Below are positions 27,641-39,959 of a DNA stretch of 64,000 bases, one piece after another. Position numbers and translations under genes: made by a program. The stretch covers positions 57,254,001 to 57,318,000 of the forward strand of contig NC_134109.1 of assembly GCF_040939455.1 (NCBI RefSeq), read 5' to 3'. This DNA comes from Microcebus murinus. Taxonomy: Eukaryota > Chordata > Mammalia > Primates > Cheirogaleidae. The notes beneath the pieces are model-generated. The model did no database searches. It was not told where the DNA came from and worked only from the letters and a program-made list of their open reading frames with translations. Position 1 is the first letter of the stretch. Every line of letters starts with the position of its first letter.

Positions 27641-28157
27641 GTTATAGTTTTAACACTGTGGTTAAACTTTGTAGTCTTCATCTTACTAGACTTAGCAGTA
27701 TTTGACACAATTATTGTATCCTTCTTGAAATAATTTCTTCACTTAGTTACCAAGATACCATATACATTCTCTTGATTTTCCTCCTACACCAGACTTTCCT
27801 TGCTTTATTTTTCTCATTCTACCTCTTCTCTATGCCTCTACACAATGACATGTTCTTGGGCTCTTAGTTGTTAGGTCTTTTCTCCTTTTTAGCTACACTT
27901 ATCCCCTTGGTAATCTCTTCCAGTTTCATGAATTCAAATACTATCTGATCATTTATGATTCCCAATCTCTCTGGCCCTAACCTCCTACCTGAACCCTAGA
28001 ATTATAACTGCCTATTCAACAACTCCACTGGGAAGTATATTAGGCATCTCAAATTTAAAATATCCAAAATAAACCCCAACACCTGGCCCACCCTTTGTCT
28101 CCACCATCTCAGAAAATGAAAACTCAATTCTACCAGCTGGCTACACTCACAAAAAAA

Positions 28158-28340
28158 CATGGAGTCTCTCCCTCTCTCTCTCTGCTCTCTTGTCTCTTCC
28201 TTCTGTCTCTCCTTTCTCTTTTCTCTCTTCTCTCTCCTCTCTCCCTTCTCTCTCTTCCATTTCCTCTCTCTTCTCACTTCTCTCTCCTCTCTCTTCACTT
28301 TATTCCTCTCTTTCTCCACATACATACACACACACACCAT
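28158..28340 (+). repeat. CT-rich simple repeat within the L2
   Basis: A degenerate CTCT/TCTC run of about 160 bases, ending in a short ACACACAC tract at about 28325-28338. It probably expanded from the pyrimidine-rich 'gactcctctctttctct' part of L2. The open frames covering it on either strand are by-products. Confidence 0.85.
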
Positions 28341-28623
28341 AAGCAACCTTCAAAGTAGATGCTGAGTCAGATCATTTTTCACATCTTTCTCTACCACTGT
28401 CACCATAGTTGGCCCTAGCCACCATCATCTCTAACCTGGATCATGGCAATAGGTGCCTAACTGGTCTTTTTTCCCCTCACCATTTCCCACCTATAATCTA
28501 TTATCCACACAGCAATCAAATGATCCTTTTAAAATAAGGTCAGATTATGTCATGCCCCTGCTTAAAACCCTCCAATGTCTTCCCATGCCATGTCCTTACC
28601 ATGGGCTGCAAGACTCTACACAC

Positions 28624-30000
28624 CAGTGATTCTCAGCAGGGACAGTACTACTCCCTAGGGAACATTTAGAAATTGGTGGGAGGCCATAGCATTTTTAGTT
28701 GCTAAAATGGGAAAGTGCTAGTGGCATTTAGTGGGCAAAGAAGGGCCAGATACATAGAAGACAGCCTACAGTTCACAAAAAAATCCCACAAAATAACGAA
28801 ATGCCCACATCCTGCATAACTTTCAAATGTCCTAAAAGGCTTTCAGGTAGGTAAAAAATCATTTTATAAATACATGAGGCCAGAATCTAATTTGTTTTAT
28901 ATATTTAAACACAAAATATTTTCCTTATTTAACCCACATTATATTTTTTTTAAAATGCAACTACTGCGTAAAGTCTAGCAACTCTGCTAGTAGTTTAGTC
29001 AACAAAACAACACACCTGTTTCATTATGCATTGGTAGTAGTTACTTTCAAATATGTACAGAGAATATATGAAGTTCATTCTTCATGAAGAATATTCTTCA
29101 TGAAGTTCATTCTTCATTTGTAAGCTTATAACCAAACATAATTAAATTAGCAAAGACATGAAATGAGGAATAATATTTCACTAATAAAGTTTTAAAAATA
29201 TGTTATTGCTAATCCATATAATTTTAAAATTTTTTATCAAAACAAAGGTAAATTTATGTTGTAAGAATTACATATTGAAATTATTTAATTTTGAATGATC
29301 TGTTGCTTTTCTTTTACCCTGAAACTGTTCACAGAGGTCTATTTGAAAGACATGATTTCCAAGGTCTTCTTAAGTACCAGAGACTACATGTGGCTTGTTG
29401 AGATTTCAAATTGGAAGATACATTTTGTTTGTTTGGGTTTTGTTTTGTTTTGTTCTCTGATACTTTGTCACTTTGTCCCATGTCACAACAAGGATTTATT
29501 TTGATATTACAGCTATAAAGAGGCCCAGCTCATTTTCTCCATTTCAGAAGTTTTTAACTGATCTTAGTGTACATCCCTACTTCACTTAAGGTTATTTACC
29601 ATTTTCTCTTATCATGCACACACAAGTCTAGTCTGCTATTATTTATCCTAATGTATTTTAGTACCAATTCCACTGTTCTTTCATTTTCAAGTCCTTCTTA
29701 TACATTATGGCTCCTTATATTCCTGCCCAAAAGATATTTACTATCAGTAGAAAAAAGCGGCTAACAATTTTAAAAGTCTTCCAGTGTAGTCATTTATAAT
29801 TGTGATTTAATTATAAAGTACTCTAATTTTTCCTATGTGTTACAAAAAGAATTATATTAATTTTTTATATTACATGGATAGGTAAAAGATAATTACCTAT
29901 CATAGATAATTATCTATGAATTTTATTTCAGGATAGTGAAAGGGGAAGAATATACCCAATACAAAAAGAATGCTGTGTCTGATAGTATTGAGAACCACTG
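28624..30000. mobile_element. 1.38-kb hAT-type insertion with MER5-like ends
   Basis: The left end CAGTGATTCTCAGCAGGGAC and the right end, whose complement reads CAGTGGTTCTCAATACT, are MER5-type hAT termini. The left 170 bases match MER5A (ACATTTAGAAATTGGTGGGA, GTGGCATTTAGTGGGCAAAG). L2 sequence resumes at once on both sides. The interior about 1.15 kb is AT-rich and unassigned. Flanking octamers (about CTCTACAC and CCCTAGTT) fit a decayed target duplication. Confidence 0.65.
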
Positions 30001-30479
30001 CCCTAGTTGATATGGCTCTTGGCTACCTCTATGACATCATTTCCCATCGTACTACCCATTCAAACCCCACTTAGCTGATTCTCAAACACCACAGGAACAT
30101 TTCTGTTTTGGGGCCTTGCACTGTCTCTTCCCTCTGTGGGGAATGATCCTCCCCCATATATGAATTGCATGGCTTATTCCCTTCCTTCCTTCAGACCTCT
30201 GCTCAAATTCACATTCTCTTATGGTCCTTTTCTGACCATCTTACTTGAATGTTTCTCCATCCCCATATTCTCTACCTCTCTTATCCTGAATTATTTTTCC
30301 TTAGTCACTTATTGCCAACTAAAACATTACTCATTTATTTGTTTACTCTCTGCTTCTTTGCGCTAGATTGTAAGCCCCAAGAAAGCAGGGACTTTATTTG
30401 TCCATTGCCATTTCCCACTATCTAGTATAGCACCAGACTTAATAACACTGAATGTGTAGACAAATGGCTTAAAGGCTAA

Positions 30480-30935
30480 AGAGTGTGCTGATGTGAGAGA
30501 CCAATATCTCTGCTACCTTTCTATAGTAATAGAACATGAACTTTGGCAAATGGCTGCTCAGGAAAGTGACTTCATTTTTCACCCTCTTTTGTAGCTAGAT
30601 GTGGTCATGTGGCTATATTCTGGCTACCTAAGTAATAAGCAGAAGTGGTGGGCAACCTCAGGTACGTGCCTCTCTTGCTTAATACCTTCCTGCTGTCTAG
30701 AATGCAGATGTGATAACTGGTGCAGCTATATTAGATTGGACCTTGAGATGACCTTGAGAAAGAGGATTGTCAGTGGAGTAGTCAGTTGGCAGAATTCTGG
30801 ATCCCTGGCCCTATGGAATACCATATCAGTACTACATTACCTTGTTACATGACCATTTTTTACAAGAGAGAAATAAACTTCTATCTTGTCTAAGCCAGTA
30901 TTACTTTGAGTTTAGGACCCATTAGCTACTCTGAA
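30480..30935 (+). mobile_element. Possible solitary old LTR-like repeat, class unresolved
   Basis: The unit ends with a polyadenylation-type AATAAA in GAGAGAAATAAACTTCTATC and TTGTCTAAGCCAGTATTACT, a pattern common in old mammalian dispersed repeats. The 83-codon open frame over it has no coding support. Confidence 0.3.
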
Positions 30936-32099
30936 CTAGTTCTTTTAGGACTGCCACTTACTCGCTATTTCCTTGTAACTTGATATTTAGTTAAAGTGAT
31001 TTGGCTTTGTACTAGTGACAGCCGATATGAATTATGCATTCCATTTAGCATTTTCAAAGATTCCATTGTAAATGGATATTTAATAAGCCTTTTCACTTAA
31101 CCCTAAAGAGCAACAGAACAGTCACGCATAAAAAGCCATAATTCCATAAACTGTTTAATAATCACTTTCCAGAGTAATAATTGATTGTCAAAAACTGTAC
31201 GACTAGGCAGGTCTCAACAGCATAATGAAATAAGAACAATGAAAAGTGCCTCAGCTGTCTCAATCTTTCATTTCTTCGTAACCCTATTTCCAATGATTAA
31301 GAGATGAAGAGCTTGAGACTAGTAATGTTCTTGAAGGGAAATCTGGCTGAAATGATGAGGTCTGGCTTTACTGTAATCTGCTCCTGTGTGTCTAATAAAT
31401 TTGTAGTAAGCCAAGCAAATGACAAGAATTTTATTTATTGTATTATCTGTGAGGTCTAAAGAGAAGATAGACTACCTCTTTAAAAGGTGAGGAAGGGGTG
31501 GAGGGTGCAGGGAATTTTACTTTTTACCAAGAGTGAATAAATCTGATAACCAGCATGCTGATTAACAGTTGGCCATGTGATCATGGCAATCCTGTAGCCC
31601 TACTTAAATAATATCCAAAGCACTGGCTCTTCCTCCTGGCTTTTGGAAAGACCATTGAACCATTCCATTCTCTTAAGTTGAGAATTCTCAAAAAGACCCT
31701 AAAACTCACCACAGATATTAAGATTTCAAATATAATCATACACTATGTAAGAACATTTCAGTCAATGACAGATCGCATATGAGGGTGGTCCCATAAGATT
31801 ATACGACTATATTTTTATCATACCTTTTCTATGTTTAGATCCACAAACAATATGGTGTTACAATTACCTACAGTAGTCAGTTCAGTATCATGGTCAGTGG
31901 TCTAGGAGCAATAGGCTATCTCATCTAAGTTTGTGTAAGTACATTCTATGATGTTCACACAATGACGAAATTGCCTAACATTGCATTTCTCAGAAAGTAT
32001 CTCCGTTGTTAAGTGACCCATGACTGTGTATCGAAGTAACTGTTTTTCCAGAAAAAGATGGGAACATGCACCTTTACCTATCAGGCTAAGAAGAGAAAG

Positions 32100-32135
32100 T
32101 ATTTGCAGGTATTCAGTTTGAAATACCTGCAAATA
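32100..32135. repeat. Perfect 14-bp inverted repeat with 8-base loop
   Basis: TATTTGCAGGTATT at 32100-32113 is exactly complementary to AATACCTGCAAATA at 32122-32135. Confidence 0.85.
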
Positions 32136-34159
32136 GCTCAAAGATTTCACTAATAATAAAACTAATAAGATTAAGTAAAAGTGAGTCAGCCTGTTACTAT
32201 GCTTTTATTTGAGATGAGAGACAGCAGATAGAGGATATTGTATCTTCTACTCATTTGAAAAGCAATCTAAGTTGGCAGAATCAACTTAGATTTTTGACTG
32301 ACTGGTGAGTGATCACGTAACCGACTACGAACATCTCTTCTCACTCCTCTCACTTGGATGACAAAATGTGCTATCTAAGGTGCCCAGCCCAGGTCCCTTC
32401 CCACACCCACCATCTCACCAACACCACAGGTCTCTATGAGCAAATCCTTGGTTGTCTCTGACCTTCCCCAGGCCCAGGTGTGTTGGGCTCAGAAGCTACT
32501 AGCAAGAGGCTGTGGGGACGTCCCAGCATGAGACAATACAATGGTCCTCCCACTAATGCAGAGATCTGAGAGAGGAGACGTCACAGTAAGAAATAATTCT
32601 AGATACCTGGGGTCTAGGTGTTAAAGCAGTGAAGGAAAAAAAGGAAAGGAAGATGGAGTAAAAGAGAGAAAGGAAAGTGCCATCAGCATGATGTAACTTG
32701 AATAAAAATAAGTCTGGACTGACTGTCAGAAGAACTCAATAGTTCTAGTCCCAACAATGCTACTTCACTGTACGGTCTTGCGAAAGTTGCAGTTGCTCAT
32801 TGAGTCTCAGTTGTATTATCTATAATAAAAAATGAATCAAGTTACCTTCTGGCTGTAGACACAATTTTAGTAAAAAGCAGGGGTAAGGAAACACTATGGG
32901 GAAATTTATCACTAGGACTCTGAAAGTTCTTTTCCAAACAGTGAGAACACAGAGTAAAATATGTCAAAGTAAAATGTATTAAATAAGAATGTATTATTTT
33001 TAGCTTCAATACAATAGACCAAGAATTTAACCTTTTTCCTACCATGATGATAAAACTCACAAAGATAATATGGCTAATTTTGTCAAGCCATCCCTCTCCA
33101 CTATGGCAAGACCAAGATTCAGCACACTTTGCAATGGACTAAGAAAACCAGGTACTTATAAAAGAATATTGCCCCTAAAATGAAACATTTATCCAACACA
33201 ACTAGAAAATTTTCTGCACAGTCCATTAGACTGTTTTCATTTGGGTTAAGAGATGCTTAAACATGATTGTGCTTGGCTAGTTCTCAAGATTTTGATTTTA
33301 CTGTCAAAACTGTTCATTTACCCATCCTTAAAACCCACATGTTTACCTATTCTGCTTTAAAACAAACACTGTAAAGAATACAGCTGCCTAGCTTCAGGCT
33401 GTTTATAGCTCCAGAATGGCTGACTTCAATCGCAATCAAATACTGCACTTTTCAGTAATAAAAAATAAACAACTCCCCATGTACAATATGTTGATGTGTA
33501 ACCTAACTGGGATATTTAGTTGGTTCAATTTAATGTCAAAGTAGCTGTATTATTCTAAGCTCTGATGTCAACTTTACTTGTTAAACAACTGATTTAAATT
33601 TCGTAAGCTCTTTCCTTTAGTTTTACACAAAATAAATGAAAATCATGACTTGAAGCTGTCACAAATATTACCCTTAAAGTGGACTGACACTCTACAATGT
33701 CAAGGTGGCAATGAGTGCTGGATTTCAACTACACAGCTTGCCAGCTGGCGTCCCACCTCACCTCCTACTCCTGCCTCAAGGCCACACATGCAGCCTTCTA
33801 GGTCCTTAAGTGAGAAGCCTTCTGACTGAATCCAAATTTTACAGAACAAATTCTTTTATTTTTATTAATACATTTTTGTTTTTCTTTTATATTTTTATTT
33901 TATTTTTAAAATGAACATATTTAAAATACCAAAGAATAAAATAAGTTTCAATGAAATAGTCCTCCTAGATCAACTGGCACAGCTAGAACATTAGTAAGCC
34001 ATCAATGTTAAATTGATGGCTGTTACACTCATGATTTAGTTCTAACTTTCCCTGCCTGACTGGCGCCACACCAGGCTGGTTGGCGAGAGTTTGTGGGAGT
34101 CAAGTACGCCAGTCTGTTATCAGTGCACTGTGTTACTATTTGAGGTGGAATTTGTAAAC

Positions 34160-36182
34160 AGGTGCACAGCTCAACAGTATTTTTTAGTTCTGCCTGCTTA
34201 ACAGCCAATCATGTCAAAGAAGACCGAGAGAATGCTGAAGAAAAAAGACTTTTTAATGAGGACTGGGAATTGCACTATTATCTTGTTTCCGCTAAAGATA
34301 AGATGATTTGCTTGCTTTGTGATACTGCAATATCAACACTAAAGAAATTCAGTTCTCATTAGCATTATAACACTCATAAGGACCACAAATATTTTAAATT
34401 AGAGAGAGAGGTGTGAAAGGTTGTATTGCAGAAATTAAAAGATGAAAAGACAATTCTTTCAAGCAGCAACAAGACCTGGATATAATGCCACTGAAGCAAC
34501 TTATAAAGTAGCTTGTATGCTCGGAGGAAAAAGGAGAAGCCATTCAGTGATGTAGAAATTGTGAAGGAATGCATTTTCAAAGTTGTAGGATGCTTAGACC
34601 CCAATAACATTTTGAAGTGCAAACAACTGTCTCTTTCAGGGAGAACCATAACTGAACGGCAGCATGCATTAGCCTTCAGCTTACCAGAACAACTTCTTGC
34701 AATAATTCTAAAGAAAAATATATATTATTCAATTGCTTTGGAAAAATAAACTGATACTACTTACTGAAGTTTTATACTTCATTCAGGTCATAATGAAGAT
34801 TTTCTTTGCTTCGAAGAGTTACTTGCTTTGGGCACTCTTGCAAACAAAACAAGGGGAATAGATATCTTCAACAACTTTCAAGATAAATGTCATGAAGTTG
34901 GACTGAATTTGGTAAATTTAATGAGTGTATGTACAGACAGTGCACCTTCCATGACAGGAAAACATGAAGGGTATATTGCACAGATTTAAAAAGTATTAAC
35001 AGATCCAATGCTCTCAGTTTTTTCATTGTATCTTGCATCAGCAAAAACCTCTGTGCTAAAGCTACTATTTTAAGTGACACTTTGCAACAAGTTATAAGAT
35101 TGTTAACTACATTCCTGCAAATGCAACAGGGCATCCTTAGTTCTGTAACATGGGAAAGTTGAACAATTAGGTATTCAGTGTGGATTTGCCATATCTTCAT
35201 AAAGTGTGTTGGCTTTCTCAGGGACAGGTGTTAGTCAAAATTTTATCTCTGCTCTAAGGATACCCTAATCATGAAAAAAAAAAAAAAATTTATCTCTGTG
35301 ATAACAGTTAAATTTTATCAGGACAGAATCAGCAATGTGAATTATTGGAAGAAGATTTCCATAGGAGTGCAGCATTTCTGTGTGATATCATGTCAAATCA
35401 AAACAACTTGAATATTTCTTCCCAAGATAAAACTAAGTCTATATGTGTGTGGCAAAAAAATCTAAGCATTTCGAAAAAAGCTCTCTTTTTTCAAAATCCT
35501 TCTTCAGAAGGAAATTTTAGATGAACATTTTCCTCAGTTAGCAAAGGTCACTGATGAACAGGATGATCTATGTGAATATTTGAAGAATATGCAGCTGTTA
35601 TAGACCTATTAATTGGAGAATACAATGAAAGGTTCACTGACTTTGAGAATCATGACATCACACTCAAATTAGCATTTCAGCCTCACCTAGTTGATATCAG
35701 CAAGGCACAGTAGTATCACCAAGTTCTCAGTAGATGACATTTTAAAGTCATTGTTTGATGCTAAGAAAGATCCAATTGACATACGGAGAAATTCAGAACA
35801 CTCACACCTTTGGCAACATGCCCAAAAAATGCTTTCTTGCTTTTCAATCATTTATTGCTGTGAATCTACATTCACCTACCTAACCCAAATCAAGATGCCC
35901 ATAAGGTCACAAATGGCCGATGACCATCAACTGAAACTGCAGGCCTCCATCTACAACCAAATATTCAAATGCTTTCCAACAAAAAGCAGACACAACAAAG
36001 TCATCTAAAGAAATTAACAAATAGTTTTCCTTTTTTGAAATTACTAAGTACATAGTGGTTAGATTTTTACAAAATAATGTACATTTTTAAGTATATCTAA
36101 TTGAAGTTTCTTGAATGCTGCCTTATTTGATTACAGTTAAATTAATGTGGCCTTCCAACATGAAAAGATTCCCCACACCTGT
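34160..36182 (+). pseudogene. Decayed hAT transposase (ZBED/GTF2IRD2-like) relic
   Basis: Read across three plus-strand frames with many stops, the order of features is that of a hAT transposase. Near 34240-34390 lies a BED-type zinc finger (CLLC, then an HYNTH pair after an in-frame stop). At 34540-34680 is a segment starting KPFSDVEIVKECIFKVVG with LSLSGRTI, and at about 34860-34970 a piece reading VCTDSAPSMTGK, the segment that carries a conserved acidic residue in hAT proteins. At 35690-36008 is the C-terminal dimerisation region with CFSIIYCCESTFTYLTQIK. Beyond it, at about 36150-36182, a hAT-type end (complement CAGGTGTGGGGAATC). At least ten stops or frameshifts make it dead. It could be a transposon fossil or a retrocopy of a host gene derived from one; the hAT-type end favours the former. 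Confidence 0.72.
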
Positions 36183-38499
36183 TCTAAAGCCTACAACCAG
36201 TTCTTAAAATGTAAAAGTATTAAAAAGGTGTATGTTACAAAATCAAAGTTGATATTGACTTATGTATTAAAACAATAATCCATGGGAGGTGAGGAAGAGA
36301 AGCTTTAATCCTAAATATCCAAGTAATTGTACCTGAAATAGCTAGAAAAAGTAATTATTTTTAACAACATTTTTAAATTCTTCACTTTATCGCACATGCA
36401 CAGATATTGCTTAAATCCTGGTATGTGTAAAAATGAATCACTTTGAAGATTCAAATGCACCTGGCCTTTGTCAGGAATTTAATTATAAACACAAGCTAAA
36501 GAAAAAATTCATTGTTAGGTTGCATCTGTACTAAGAAACAGAAAAAAATATGAATTCTCTAATAAATTAACATTTCATTTTTCAAATAACTCAATATTCT
36601 AATCTTAAAAAAAATTCTCACAAAAAATGAACAGCACTTTTATCCAACAAACAATAAGCTTATTCTGAAGGAACAACTTCTAGCTTGGTTCAAAATCATT
36701 ATTATAATCAATCTATTAATAGTTAAAAGAATAGGAATTTTCCTCCAAGAATTAATATATCTAATTTTCCATTTTTAAAAAGTTAATAAAAATTATATAC
36801 CTAAGCACTTTGTATTTACTGAAAGCATCCAAATGTTATCTGAGATATTTTAAATTTTCACAGAAAAAAACTATATATTGATTTGGCAATAAAAGGAAAC
36901 TTCTTAATCATTATATCACTTGTACTAGTGTAACCTGTTACATCTATGAGGACAATAAAGTATTTCCCAAAAGGCATATTTAAGAGAAAAATGTAATACA
37001 TATATCTTGTCATTTTGAATATAAAAGATTTACCCAAACAAGTCCCTCCCAATTGTACTGATATCAAACAATACCAATTGCTTTTCTCTGCTTAAATCCT
37101 GGTAGGTTATCTGATTTATTCCCTCAATGAGCAAAAATGTGTTCCTAAGATAGGGAAAGATGAAACTTGAAAAGCAAAGGGCCAAGAAAATATTTAAATA
37201 GTTTGCAAAAATATGTAGCTCTTTAAAAGAATACATTATAAGTTATACATCTTTGATGTGTGTTCATTGACATGCATCAAAAAGTCAGTTGCAGAATAAT
37301 GTGTATGGTATGTTCTTATTTTTATAAAGAAAAAATACCCTATATATTTGTATATGTGTGCATACATATTTGTTTTAAAAATTAAGTATAGATAAACAAT
37401 AATCAGTATTGGTTAGTTTGGAGAATTAAGAGGGGCTTAGAAGAGAATATATTATTTTCTTATGTATCTTCTTATAACTTGTAAAACGAAGCATACACTT
37501 TTTATAAAAAATCAGCTAACATCTTTAAAGTTTTTTATTTTGAGACAATTACAGATTTATATTCAGTTGTAAGAAATAATACAGCGAGATCTCTTGTACC
37601 CTTTACACAGCTTTCCCCATGCTAACATTATGCAAAACTATAATACAATATTACAACCAGATACAGACACTGATATAATCAAGATACCAAAACACTTCTA
37701 TCACCATAAGGATTTCTCATGTTGCCCTTTTAAAGCCACACACATGTCCCACCAGATACCCTCATCACAAGCCCATCCTTAACTCCTGACAACCACAAAT
37801 CTGTTTTCCATTCCTATAATTTTTTCAACCATTCCTGTAATTTTTTCGTTTCAAGAATATGGTATAACATAATCATAAAGTATCTAACTTTTGGAGATTG
37901 GCTTTTTTGCCTTAGCATAATTCTCTGGAGATTCATCCAAGTTGTTGTAGATATCGATACTTTATTATTTTTATTGCTGAGTAATATATCCATTTCTCCC
38001 TGAAGGACATCTGGGTTGTTTCCAGTTTGGGGTTATTACTAATAAAGTTGAAATGAAGATTTATCTCAGATTTTTGTGCAAACATAAATTTTCCTTTCTC
38101 TGTGATAAATGCCGAGTGCAATTGTTGCATCACATGGTAGTAGCATACTTACTTTTTTAATAAGCTGCAAACTGTTTTCCAAAGTGGCTGTGTCATTTCA
38201 TATTCCCACCAACAATGTATGAGTGATCCATTATCTCTGCACCCCTTTGGTACTGTCACTATTTTTTATTTTAGGCATTTTCCATAGGTATGCAGTGATA
38301 TCTCATTATGGTCTTAATTTGCATTTTCCTAATGGTGAATGATGTTGGCACATTTTTTCATGTGCATATTTCCCATCTGTATATGCTCAACATTTGGTGA
38401 AAGGTCTGTTCATGTATTTTGCCCATTGTCTAATTGGAATTTTTATGTTGAGTTTTGGGAGTTTTTTATAAATTTTAGATACCAGTGCTTTGCTGGATA

Positions 38500-38900
38500 C
38501 CGTGTTTCCCTGAAAATAAGACCTACCCATACAATAAGCCCTAGCAGGATTTCTAAGCATTTGCACAATACAAGCCCTACCCCGAAAATAAGACCTAGTG
38601 ATGGCCGTGGCTACGCAGTGTATCTGCACAACCCGTGCATTTCATCGCGAAGCGGTAAAGACGACGAGCAGCCCTTCTCATCTGCCCCATCGTGACAGCT
38701 ACTATCCCAGAGGTGACCGAGAAAGGTGCAGGAAGCCCCACCAACAAGGTCGGCTCCCCCTGTCAGGTCCTGACCATCCTGTGCATGCTGCAAGCTGAGG
38801 CTTTGAGGGGAAAATAACACATCCCCTGAAAATATGCCCTAGGGTGTCTTCTTGAGGAAAAATAAATATAAGACCCTGTCTTATTTTGGGGGAAACACAG
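38500..38900 (-). mobile_element. TA-flanked 400-bp non-autonomous DNA transposon, copy 2
   Basis: The termini CCGTGTTTCCCTGAAAATAA and GGGGGAAACACAG are inverted and flanked by TA at 38498-38499 and 38901-38902. It has the same internal sequence as the copy at 2037-2436 but in the opposite orientation, 401 against 400 bases. The L1 text is continuous across it once one TA is removed (GCTGGATA / TATGGCTTGC), which dates it after the L1. Confidence 0.85.
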
Positions 38901-39621
38901 TATATGGCTTGCAAATTATTTCCTCTCAGCCTGCAGTTTGTGTTTTCATCCTTTTAACAGGGTCTTCTGTAAAACAAAAAAACTTTAATTTGGATAATGT
39001 TCAAGTTTTCCTTTACGGATCATGCTTTTAGTGTCAATTCTAAGCACTCTTTGCCTAGCCCTAGATCCAAAAGATTTTCTCCTGTTTTTTTCCTGAAAGT
39101 TTTATGGTTTTAAAGTCCATAATCCATTTGAGTTAATTTTTGTTTAAGATGTGAGATTTATATCAAGGTTCTTTTTTTTTATTGCCTATACATGTTCACT
39201 TTCTCCAGTTCCATTTTTTGAAATGAAATTGAATTGTTTGTGTACCTTTGTCAGATCAGCTGGGCACATTTGTGCAGATTTGCTTCCATGTCCTCTATTC
39301 TGTTCCATTGTCTCCACTGTCTCTCCTTCCACCAGTATCACACAGTCATGATTAGCATAGCTATATAATAAAGACTGAAATAAAGTACACTGATAGCTCC
39401 CACGTTTTTCTTTTTCAAAATTATTTTTAGCTATTTTACTTCTTTTGCCTTTCCATATTAATTTTGGAATGTCTTTGTCAATAACTATAATAAAACTTGC
39501 TGTGATAAAATATCTTTCAACTATTTTTCTTAAAAGTGGACATTTTGTTACTTATTTCAGTAATCCAGTCATTATAATGTTAGGTGGGAATTTAGATTAT
39601 TGATCTGATACTTTTCCTCTT

Positions 39622-39959
<338 letters not shown>

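Larger units (their letters stand above)
27660..30440 (+). mobile_element. Long L2 LINE copy, split by a MER5-ended insertion
   Basis: Phrases in L2 order: ACTATCTGATCATTTATGAT, TATTAGGCATCTCAAATTTA, CACCATCATCTCTAACCTGG, CATGCCCCTGCTTAAAACCC at about 28550, and after the insertion GGCTACCTCTATGACATCAT, CTTTTCTGACCATCTTACTT and the 3' part (AGCAGGGACTTTATTTGTCC). The total L2 content is about 1.4 kb. No frame remains. Confidence 0.8.

Noticed and set aside
28002..28365. Ser/Leu-rich and Arg/Glu-rich frames near 28.2 kb
   Set aside because: Translation of a CT-rich simple repeat inside an L2.
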